Position numbers and translations under genes: made by a program. This document shows positions 1-5,766 of a stretch of DNA of 7,441 nt, piece after piece. Origin of the DNA: CAZXBB01 sp964638815 (lineage in GTDB: Bacteria > Planctomycetota > Phycisphaerae > Phycisphaerales > SM1A02); contig CAZXBB010000443.1 in NCBI GenBank assembly GCA_964638815.1, positions 1-7,441 of the forward strand, given 5' to 3'. How positions within the stretch are numbered: position 1 is the first letter of the stretch; every line of letters begins with the position of its first letter. A model generated the notes under the pieces. The model saw only the letters and a program-made list of their open reading frames with translations. It was not told the origin of the DNA and did not search any database.

Positions 1-1452
1 CTCGGCGTGACGTACCCGGAGGTCGATCCCGACGTGCTGCTGCCGGCCGCCGAAGCGTCGATGGCGACGTGGAAGGCGCTCGACGTCGAGGCCCGCGTCG
101 GGATCTGTCTCGAGATCCTCCACAAGCTGAACCAGCGCAGCTTCGAGATCGCCTTCGCCGTCATGCACACGACGGGGCAGGGGTTCATGATGGCGTTTCA
201 GGCGGGCGGGCCGCACGCCCAGGATCGCGGTCTCGAGGCGATCGCCTGCGCCTACGACGAGATGACCCGCGTACCCGCGTCGGCCACCTGGAAGAAGCGC
301 GTCGGTCGCGACGAGACGGTCACGCTCGAGAAGAAGTTCCGGGTCGTGCCGCGCGGCGTCGGCGTCGTGATCGGCTGCTCGACGTTCCCGACGTGGAACA
401 GCTACCCGGGCTTCTTCGCGAGCCTCGTCACCGGCAACGCCGTCGTCGTCAAGCCGCACCCGGGGGCGGTCCTGCCGCTCGCGATCTCGGTCGAAATCGC
501 GCGCGAGGTGCTCGCCGCCGAGGGGCACGATCCCAATCTGGTCACCCTGGCGGCGGACACCGCGCGCGACCCCATCGCGAAGTCGCTCGTCACGCGTCCG
601 GAGGTGAAGATCGTCGATTACACCGGCGGCAGCGAGTTCGGCGACTGGATCGAAGCGAACGCGAGACAGGCGGACGTCTACACCGAGAAAGCAGGGGTCA
701 ACTCGATCATCATCGACGGCTTCGACGATATGCGGGCGGTCACCGGCAATATCGCGTTCACGCTGTGCCTCTACTCCGGGCAGATGTGCACGACGAGCCA
801 GAACATCTTCATTCCCCGCGACGGGATTACGGTCCGCGGAGAGCACAAGTCGTTCGATGAAGTGGCGGGGGGCATCGTCAAGGCGATCGACTGGCTCGTC
901 GGCGACCCCAAGCGCGGCGCGGAGATCCTCGGGGCGATCCAGAACCAGCGCACGGCCGCTCGGATCGACCAGGCAAAGAAGGACGGCGGGCAGATCCTGC
1001 GCGAGGCGGCGCCGGTCGTGAACGAGACGTTCCCCGAGGCGACCGTGCGCAGCCCGCTCGTGCTGAAGGTGGACGCCGCGGACGAGCGGCTCTACATGCG
1101 CGAGATGTTCGGGCCGATCGCGTACATCGTCGCGACGGACGACACGAGCGAGAGCATCGGCCTCGCCGCCCGCTGCGCCCGCGAGCACGGCGCGATCACG
1201 TGCGCGATCTACTCGAACGATCCCGACGTGATCGGCGCCGCGGAGGATGCGACGGCCGATGCCGGCGTGCCGCTGTCGTGCAACCTCACCGGGACGATCT
1301 TCGTGAACCAGTCCGCGGCGTTCAGCGACTTCCACGTGTCGGGGGCCAACCCCGCCGGCAACGCGACCCTGTGTGACGGCGCCTTCGTCGCGAACCGGTT
1401 CCGCGTCGTGCAGAGCCGGATCCTCGTGGGGCAGCCAGCGGCGGTGTCGTAG
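1..1452 (+). CDS. paaN: Phenylacetate degradation aldehyde dehydrogenase PaaN (5'-truncated by window edge)
   Basis: This is an NAD(P)-dependent aldehyde dehydrogenase of the PaaN family. In aerobic phenylacetate catabolism the family is assigned to oxidation of the ring-opened CoA-thioester semialdehyde in the cytoplasm. The frame is open to base 1, and a GTG at 7 would give 481 residues. I recall the family as about 550 residues, so the true start probably lies upstream. Numbering from that GTG, the cofactor-binding half holds the PRGVGVVIG stretch, the PTWNSYP segment and VVVKPHPGA. A GGSEFG glycine turn follows. The likely catalytic general base is Glu227 in TEKAGVN and the nucleophile is Cys261 in GQMCTTSQN. 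The conserved EMFGP is at 366-370. No PaaZ-type MaoC hydratase domain is fused to the C terminus. The next gene is paaY, which supports a paa cluster. The assignment rests on family resemblance recalled from memory. The aldehyde dehydrogenase fold is secure and the exact substrate is inferred. Confidence 0.9.
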   Translation, partial: LGVTYPEVDPDVLLPAAEASMATWKALDVEARVGICLEILHKLNQRSFEIAFAVMHTTGQGFMMAFQAGGPHAQDRGLEAIACAYDEMTRVPASATWKKRVGRDETVTLEKKFRVVPRGVGVVIGCSTFPTWNSYPGFFASLVTGNAVVVKPHPGAVLPLAISVEIAREVLAAEGHDPNLVTLAADTARDPIAKSLVTRPEVKIVDYTGGSEFGDWIEANARQADVYTEKAGVNSIIIDGFDDMRAVTGNIAFTLCLYSGQMCTTSQNIFIPRDGITVRGEHKSFDEVAGGIVKAIDWLVGDPKRGAEILGAIQNQRTAARIDQAKKDGGQILREAAPVVNETFPEATVRSPLVLKVDAADERLYMREMFGPIAYIVATDDTSESIGLAARCAREHGAITCAIYSNDPDVIGAAEDATADAGVPLSCNLTGTIFVNQSAAFSDFHVSGANPAGNATLCDGAFVANRFRVVQSRILVGQPAAVS

Positions 1453-1465
1453 AGAGGATTAGTCG

Positions 1466-1539
1466 TTGTGGTGCGGGCGGCCTCGCCTGCACCGGACGTT
1501 CCGGCGGGTTCGGGTGCAGGCGAGGGGCCTGCACCACAA
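1466..1539. repeat. REP-like imperfect palindrome between paaN and paaY
   Basis: Two arms of 28 bases (1466-1493 and 1512-1539) are inverted copies of each other with a few mismatches and one indel, around an 18-base loop. Both outer ends read TTGTGGTGC inward, and both arms share CTCGCCTGCACC. The RNA could fold into a long GC-rich hairpin. It starts 14 bases after the paaN stop and ends 13 bases before the paaY start, so it fills the gap. It resembles dispersed intergenic palindromes seen in many GC-rich genomes. It may attenuate or stabilise transcript between the two genes. No T-run follows, so a classical intrinsic terminator is not supported. Confidence 0.8.
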
Positions 1540-1552
1540 TAGACACGCACGC

Positions 1553-2146
1553 ATGCCATTTTATGAATTCGAGAACATCCGCCCGGTCGTCGATCCGACC
1601 GCGTTCGTGCACCCGACCGCGTCGCTGATCGGCGACGTGATCGTCGGGCCCGACTGCCTCGTCGGCCCCGGCGCTTCGCTCCGGGGCGACATCGGCCGCA
1701 TCGAGATGAGGCGCGGTTCGAACGTGCAGGACAACTGCACGGTGCACACGTTCCCCGGCAAGGACTGCCTGATCGACCGCGAAGGCCACATCGGCCACGG
1801 CGCGGTGCTGCACGGCTGCACGATCGGCCCGAACGCGCTCGTCGGGATGAACGCGGTGATCATGGACGACGCCGTGGTCGGCGCCGGCAGCTTCGTCGCC
1901 GCGATGGCGTTCGTGAAAGCCGGCACGAAGATCCCGCCGAACTCCCTCGTCGCCGGGATCCCCGCGAAGGTCGTGCGCGCCGTCACCGAGGACGAGCTGG
2001 CGTGGAAGACGGCGGGGACGATCGTCTACCAGCATCTCGCCCGGCGCTACCTGGCCACGTTCGCAGAGGTGGCGGCGCTCACGAGCGTCGAGGACGATCG
2101 GCCGCGCGTGCCGGACGTCGCGTATCGGCCGAAGCACGAGCAGTAG
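1553..2146 (+). CDS. paaY: PaaY-like hexapeptide-repeat protein (gamma-carbonic anhydrase fold)
   Basis: The product is 197 residues, matching the roughly 196-200 residues usual for PaaY. It is a trimeric left-handed beta-helix protein of the gamma-carbonic anhydrase family, linked to phenylacetate catabolism; E. coli PaaY has been described as a thioesterase acting on dead-end CoA intermediates. Residues about 12-150 show the hexapeptide rhythm ([LIV]-G-x-x), for example ASLIGDVIVGPDCLVGPGAS and AVVGAGSFVAA. Probable metal ligands are His65 in CTVH and the HxxxxH pair His82 and His87 in GHGAVLHGC. The C-terminal part (about 150-197) is helical. The ATG at 1553 is chosen because MPFYEFENIRPVVDP is a typical PaaY start; the longer in-frame form from 1466 would translate the palindrome. 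No Shine-Dalgarno is visible, but a CACAAT box lies at 1535-1540, so a very short leader is possible. The adjacent paaN supports the name. Confidence 0.9.
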   Translation: MPFYEFENIRPVVDPTAFVHPTASLIGDVIVGPDCLVGPGASLRGDIGRIEMRRGSNVQDNCTVHTFPGKDCLIDREGHIGHGAVLHGCTIGPNALVGMNAVIMDDAVVGAGSFVAAMAFVKAGTKIPPNSLVAGIPAKVVRAVTEDELAWKTAGTIVYQHLARRYLATFAEVAALTSVEDDRPRVPDVAYRPKHEQ

Positions 2147-2213
2147 GGCGTGCCCCGTCCCGGTCTTCAACGGGCTGCTCGCTGCGCAAGGCCGGGCCAC
2201 CCGGGATCCGACC

Positions 2214-2219
2214 TACAAT
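2214..2219 (+). promoter_or_regulatory. Candidate -10 element (TACAAT) for mnmA
   Basis: A TACAAT hexamer ends 7 bases before the GTG start of mnmA. It differs from TATAAT at one position and stands out in GC-rich DNA. A usual -10 to start-site distance puts transcription initiation at about 2226-2227, on or beside the start codon, so the message may be leaderless. No convincing -35 box is seen 16-18 bases upstream. This suggests mnmA is transcribed independently of paaY. Confidence 0.45.
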
Positions 2220-2226
2220 CGCCCCA

Positions 2227-3372
2227 GTGTCCGCGCGCAAAGGCAAAGTGCTCGTCGCCATGTCCGGCGGCGTCGACTCCTCCGTCGCCGCCGCGCTACT
2301 CGTGCGCGAAGGGTACGACGTCGTCGGGTGCTTCATGCGGCTCGGCTCGCCGGGGGAGACTTTCGATGAGCTCGAGCCGTACAACAGAGCGGGCGTCGCG
2401 TGCGATGCGACTTCGTCCGACCCGAGGAAGATCCGCATCGGCCACCAGGGCTGCTGCTCCATCAACGACGCCGCCGATGCGCGGCTCGTCGCGGCGAAGC
2501 TGGGGGTGCCGTTCTACGTCTGCAACTTCAAGAAGGACTTCGGCCGGATCATCGACTACTTCGTCGGCGAGTACAACGCGGGCCGCACGCCGAACCCGTG
2601 CGTGCGGTGCAACGACTGGCTCAAGTTCGGCAAGCTGCACACCTACGCGAGGCAGATCGACGCGACCTGCGTCGCGTCCGGTCACTACGCGCGGATCGAC
2701 CGCGATCATCCCGGCGGTCCGCGTCTTCGCCGCGGGCTCGACCGGACGAAGGACCAGAGCTACGTGCTCTTCGGCGCCCCGCGCGAGCGGCTCGCCGAGA
2801 TGCTGCTGCCGGTCGGCGGCCTGCGCAAGAGCGCGGTCCGCGCGATCGCCGAGGAGCTCGATCTGCCCGTCTTCGACAAGCCTGACTCGCAGGAGATCTG
2901 CTTCGTGCCCGACAACGACTACGCCGGTCTCGTCCGGCGCCGCGCCCCGGACCGCGTGCGGCCCGGCCGGGTCGTCGACACCTCCGGCCGCGATCTCGGG
3001 GAGCACCCCGGCCACCAGCACTTCACGATCGGCCAGCGGCGCGGCGTCGGTATCGCGCTCGGCTATCCGCTCTACGTCGTTGAGAAGGACGCCGCGACCA
3101 ACACGATCACGGTCGGCGAGCGCGCGGATCTCGCCGCGGAAGGCTGCGCTGCCGCGGAGGCGAACTGGTTCGTGACGCCGCCGGAGACGTGGACGGCGTG
3201 CACCGCGAAGATCCGCTACAACGCCGCGCCGGTGCCGGCGCGCGTCCGCGCAACGGGCGACGACACGCTCGAGGTCCGCTTCGAACAGCGCCAGTTCGCG
3301 GTCGCGCCGGGACAGGCGGTCGTCGTGTACGACGGCGACGCGGTGATGGGGGGCGGGTGGATCACCCGCTGA
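2227..3372 (+). CDS. mnmA: tRNA-specific 2-thiouridylase MnmA
   Basis: MnmA activates U34 of the Lys, Glu and Gln tRNAs with ATP and transfers sulfur to give 2-thiouridine in the cytoplasm. The product is 381 residues, close to the usual 360-390. The PP-loop SGGVDSSVAA is at residues 13-22. The two catalytic cysteines are expected to be Cys128 in NPCVRCN and Cys225 in SQEICFVPD. GHYARI is present, and HFTIGQRRGVGIALGYPLYV and the C-terminal beta-barrel end in QAVVVYDGDAVMGGGWI, as in the family. Compared with E. coli MnmA there is an insertion of about 30 residues after FMRL (about residues 40-70), leading into GHQGCCSINDAADAR; I recall this form from planctomycete homologues. Translation starts at GTG 2227, just upstream of the first strand; an in-frame GTG at 2248 is a shorter alternative. 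The reading frame extends further upstream but that sequence is not MnmA-like. There is no Shine-Dalgarno. Confidence 0.96.
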   Translation: MSARKGKVLVAMSGGVDSSVAAALLVREGYDVVGCFMRLGSPGETFDELEPYNRAGVACDATSSDPRKIRIGHQGCCSINDAADARLVAAKLGVPFYVCNFKKDFGRIIDYFVGEYNAGRTPNPCVRCNDWLKFGKLHTYARQIDATCVASGHYARIDRDHPGGPRLRRGLDRTKDQSYVLFGAPRERLAEMLLPVGGLRKSAVRAIAEELDLPVFDKPDSQEICFVPDNDYAGLVRRRAPDRVRPGRVVDTSGRDLGEHPGHQHFTIGQRRGVGIALGYPLYVVEKDAATNTITVGERADLAAEGCAAAEANWFVTPPETWTACTAKIRYNAAPVPARVRATGDDTLEVRFEQRQFAVAPGQAVVVYDGDAVMGGGWITR

Positions 3373-3377
3373 TTGCG

Positions 3378-3396
3378 GCCCGGTGACAGGCCGGGC
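3378..3396. terminator. Weak GC hairpin just after mnmA
   Basis: GCCCGG (3378-3383) and CCGGGC (3391-3396) form a perfect 6-bp stem with a 7-base loop, starting 5 bases after the mnmA stop codon. The position suits a terminator. There is no T-run after it, so it is either a weak or Rho-assisted site or a chance GC hairpin. Confidence 0.25.
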
Positions 3397-3434
3397 GCCG
3401 GAGGACGCGACGAGGAGCCGGGTGCCCGCCATGA

Positions 3435-3458
3435 ACGCACACGCACACGCACACGCAC
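3435..3458. repeat. Hexamer tandem repeat (ACGCAC x4)
   Basis: Four perfect head-to-tail copies of ACGCAC lie between the convergent mnmA and HEAT genes, outside any credible coding frame. Together with the next four bases (to 3462) this is a 28-base run of strictly alternating purine and pyrimidine, rich in CG and CA steps, which is the composition that favours left-handed Z-DNA. Copy number could vary by slippage. Confidence 0.85.
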
Positions 3459-3489
3459 GCGCCGCGGCCCACGCGCTCGCGCCGCGGCC
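3459..3489. repeat. Paired GC palindrome near the 3' end of the HEAT gene
   Basis: GCGCCGCGGCC occurs twice, at 3459-3469 and 3479-3489. The inner GCCGCGGC is its own reverse complement, so the two copies can pair as an 8-bp stem (3461-3468 with 3481-3488) around a 12-base loop. It begins 4 bases past the stop codon of the minus-strand gene and could act as a transcript 3' end structure for that gene. No T-tract is present, so terminator function is only a possibility. Confidence 0.4.
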
Positions 3490-3493
3490 TCGC

Positions 3494-5665
3494 TCACGGA
3501 CTGTGCGTCTCCTCCTGCTCCACGACCGCGGTCGGCTCGAGCTGCCGCCGCGCGGCGTCGAGACTCGCGCGCAGCCTCGCGTCGAGCGAGCCGCCGTAGC
3601 GCCGCTCGATCTCCTCGGATACACTTTGTGCGCCGGGCGTCTTGCCTTCAACGAGATCGCCCAGCGCCGCGAGCCAGGCGCCGGGGGCCGGACGGAGCTG
3701 CGCGGCTGCGTCGAAACGCCCGGCGCACAGCGCGGCGCGGAACCGCGCTTCCGCCAGAGACGGGAACCCGTCGATGCCGTTGAAGCTGTCGAGGATCTCG
3801 TAGGCGCGGAGCGCCTCGCCCGGGGCGAGGAGGAGCGGCGTGAGCGTCTCGAGGGTCTCGACGCGGTAGGCGGGCGGCATGGCGTCCGGGGGCAGGCCCG
3901 TGAGCGGGAGCAGCACGATGGACCTGAGCGCGGCGTCGGCGTACTCGAGACGCCGGAGCGTGCGGTCCGCGTCGAGGCGGGTTCCCGGCTCGAGCGAGGC
4001 GGCGAGGGTGCGAATGCCCTCGGCCCACGTGTCATGCAGACCCTCCGGAGGGGTCAGGCCGGCGAGCTGCTGGAAGCTGGCGAGGTCGGCCGGACCGGCG
4101 GCGATCGCGCGCACGGCGGAGGGGAACACGGCCGGATCGTTCGCGCGATCGAGCAACGGGCGGCGCCGCCCCCGCAGGGCGAGGCCCTCGGCGACGGCGC
4201 GGCGGAGCGCGGGGTTCTCGTCGTCGAGAAACGGCTCGACGACGAGCAGGTCGGGCTCCTCGCCCAGGAACGCGAGCAGCCGGATCAGCCCCGGCAGATG
4301 CCGCGCGGACGCCGACTGGCCGGTCGCGGCGGGCGCGCGTCGCCCGACGGCGCTGCGGACGGCGATCAGGGCCGCGTGCCGCGACTCGATCGGGATCTCC
4401 GTGGCGCAGACGAACGCCCACAGCGCATCGGCCGCCGCCACGCCGACGACCTCGGCGTCGGCCAGCGCGACGAGGGCGTCGACGGCGTCGGTCGTCGGTC
4501 GGCGCGTGAGCACTTCGAGCGAGCGGATGAGCACGGCCCGATCGTTCTCCGCCGGCAGCCGCGCCGCGACGAGGCGGGCGAGGTCGGGCTGGTCCAGCTC
4601 GTCAAGCACGTTCATGGCCCGGACCCGGATCGACGCGTCCTTGTCGTCGAGACGCTCGACGAGCTTCGCGCGCACCGGATCGGGAATCGTGACGCTGTCG
4701 CGCATCAGGCGCTCGATGCGCTCGATCGCGAGGTCGCGCACGGGCACCAGCGGATCGTCGAGATCCTGTCGCACACGCTCGAGCTGCGCCGGCACGTCGA
4801 GCGTCCTGTGCAGCCCGCGCAGCACCTCGACGAATCGCCGCGCGAGGTCGGCGTTCTCGCGCTCGAGCCGGGCGTTGCGCTCCTGGTACTGACGCACGAC
4901 CTCGCGCGCCCATTCCTCCTGCGACATGTCGCGGACGCCCTGCCACCAGCCCCGCCACTTGTCGAAGTCCGTGCCGAAGTTGGCCGGCGAGAGGCGACGC
5001 AGGCTCGCGAACGCGGCGACGCGGATCTCCTCGTGCTCACCGTGGAAGGGGTCGGCCAGGCCGATCAGCTCGTCGCCGCTCGCGCGGGTGGGGAAGTGAC
5101 CCAGCGCGGTGATCGCGCCGACCCGCTCGACGACGGGCACGCTCGTGTCGCGGGCCAGCTCCACGACGAGTGACAGCCCCTCGTCCCCGTAGCGGTTGAT
5201 GATGATCGCGAGCTGATCGAGCACCTCCGGCTCCGCCGTGCGCAGCGCGTGCACCGCGCCGTCGAGGAGACCGGGCACCGGCTCGTCGGCGAGACGCAGG
5301 GCCTCGACCACCGAGCGCCGGACCGGCGGCGCGCCGTGCCGCAGCGCCCCGTCGAGGACCTCCACCGCCTGCGGTACGTCGAGCCCGAGCAGGCGGTCCG
5401 CCGCGCCGATCCGGGTGTCCGGGTGGTTCGTCGGGTTCTCGAGGATCGCGCGGTAGAACGCCAGATCGCGCTCCTGCTGTACCGTGAGCGGCGGGAGCGC
5501 CGGGGGCGGCGGGGCGGCGGTCTGGCGGCCATGCGCGGCCCTTGCGCACAGGCAGGCGCACAGGCACGCGCACAGGCCGGCGTACAGGCACGCGCAGAAC
5601 CACGCGCCATGTACGGATTTTCGGGCTGAGCGGGGTCTGTTCGTCATCCGGCGGAGGAGCGGCAT
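3494..5665 (-). CDS. Secreted HEAT-repeat protein with cysteine-rich signal peptide, function unknown
   Basis: The product is 723 residues of unknown function. Residues 1-20 are basic. Residues 21-42 form a hydrophobic core with seven cysteines (Cys24, 26, 32, 34, 36, 38, 40), followed by ARAAHG, a plausible signal peptidase I site; an alanine/proline-rich linker runs to about 60. Export to the periplasm or cell surface is inferred. Residues about 62-350 contain helical-pair repeats of HEAT type (for example DPLVPVRDLAIERIERL and DASIRVRAMNVLDEL). They are interrupted at 236-242 by a tryptophan-rich KWRGWWQ segment and at about 250-285 by a charged stretch that may be a coiled coil. More HEAT-like helices follow to about 540, and the C-terminal 180 residues are helical without recognisable repeats. 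I see no catalytic motif, so a scaffold role is likely. ATG 5665 gives the longest form; ATG 5647 (residue 7) gives a more normal signal peptide. Neither has a Shine-Dalgarno. It converges on mnmA and diverges from the TPR gene. Confidence 0.8.
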   Translation of the reverse strand: MPLLRRMTNRPRSARKSVHGAWFCACLYAGLCACLCACLCARAAHGRQTAAPPPPALPPLTVQQERDLAFYRAILENPTNHPDTRIGAADRLLGLDVPQAVEVLDGALRHGAPPVRRSVVEALRLADEPVPGLLDGAVHALRTAEPEVLDQLAIIINRYGDEGLSLVVELARDTSVPVVERVGAITALGHFPTRASGDELIGLADPFHGEHEEIRVAAFASLRRLSPANFGTDFDKWRGWWQGVRDMSQEEWAREVVRQYQERNARLERENADLARRFVEVLRGLHRTLDVPAQLERVRQDLDDPLVPVRDLAIERIERLMRDSVTIPDPVRAKLVERLDDKDASIRVRAMNVLDELDQPDLARLVAARLPAENDRAVLIRSLEVLTRRPTTDAVDALVALADAEVVGVAAADALWAFVCATEIPIESRHAALIAVRSAVGRRAPAATGQSASARHLPGLIRLLAFLGEEPDLLVVEPFLDDENPALRRAVAEGLALRGRRRPLLDRANDPAVFPSAVRAIAAGPADLASFQQLAGLTPPEGLHDTWAEGIRTLAASLEPGTRLDADRTLRRLEYADAALRSIVLLPLTGLPPDAMPPAYRVETLETLTPLLLAPGEALRAYEILDSFNGIDGFPSLAEARFRAALCAGRFDAAAQLRPAPGAWLAALGDLVEGKTPGAQSVSEEIERRYGGSLDARLRASLDAARRQLEPTAVVEQEETHSP
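5544..5591. repeat. 12-bp tandem repeat inside the signal-peptide coding region
   Basis: Four head-to-tail 12-base units with consensus GCGCACAGGCAC occupy 5544-5555, 5556-5567, 5568-5579 and 5580-5591, with one or two differences between units; a decayed fifth unit follows at 5592-5603. Read on the minus strand, each unit gives a four-residue CACL-type block of the signal peptide core. The period is a multiple of three, so gain or loss of units would lengthen or shorten the hydrophobic core without a frameshift. Confidence 0.85.
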
Positions 5666-5675
5666 CGGCGTTGCA

Positions 5676-5681
5676 TAGTAA
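5676..5681 (-). promoter_or_regulatory. Candidate -10 element (TACTAT) for the HEAT-repeat gene
   Basis: The minus strand reads TACTAT ten bases upstream of the ATG at 5665. This puts a start site at about 5668-5669, giving a leader of about 3 bases for the 5665 start or about 21 for the 5647 start. No recognisable -35 box is seen. It is one of two AT-rich hexamers in an otherwise GC-rich divergent region. Confidence 0.4.
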
Positions 5682-5715
5682 GATGGTCGGCCGAACCGGG
5701 CCGTGACCTTTCGGG

Positions 5716-5721
5716 TACAAT
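5716..5721 (+). promoter_or_regulatory. Candidate -10 element (TACAAT) for the TPR gene
   Basis: TACAAT lies 45 bases upstream of the ATG at 5767 and predicts a leader of about 39 bases. It is the same hexamer as upstream of mnmA. A -35 match is not apparent at normal spacing. It lies 34 bases from the opposing TACTAT box, so the two promoters would be divergent and close enough to influence each other. Confidence 0.45.
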
Positions 5722-5752
5722 CTGCGAAACCGGCGTCCGGGTCCGCATTGCC

Positions 5753-5759
5753 GGTGGAG
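5753..5759 (+). promoter_or_regulatory. Ribosome binding site of the TPR gene
   Basis: GGTGGAG sits 7 bases before the ATG at 5767, a normal Shine-Dalgarno position. It fixes this ATG as the start and is the only clear Shine-Dalgarno among the genes whose starts are visible in the window. Confidence 0.7.
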
Positions 5760-5766
5760 CCGTCAG

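Noticed and set aside
1466..1552. Upstream extension of paaY to 1466
   Set aside because: The added 29 residues would be translated from the palindromic repeat; PaaY family length fits the ATG at 1553.
1322..2200. Minus-strand frame opposite paaN and paaY
   Set aside because: Antisense to two recognisable genes; histidine/arginine/aspartate-rich without a domain.
2002..2226. Upstream extension of mnmA to 2002
   Set aside because: The added residues overlap paaY in another frame and do not resemble MnmA, which begins a few residues before its first beta strand.
2296..4035. Minus-strand frame of 579 codons across mnmA and the HEAT 3' end
   Set aside because: It runs antisense through two well-supported genes and the repeat-filled gap, with an arginine/serine-rich composition.
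3383..5173. Long plus-strand frame of 596 codons opposite the HEAT gene
   Set aside because: Its product is arginine-, glycine- and glutamate-rich with no domain sense, whereas the minus strand gives clear HEAT helices and a signal peptide. It is a GC-driven mirror frame and begins inside the hexamer-repeat gap.
5546..5596. Lipoprotein signal (LCAC as lipobox)
   Set aside because: The -2 residue would be cysteine and several equivalent candidates exist; no canonical L-[AS]-[GA]-C is seen, while ARA followed by AHG fits ordinary signal peptidase I cleavage.
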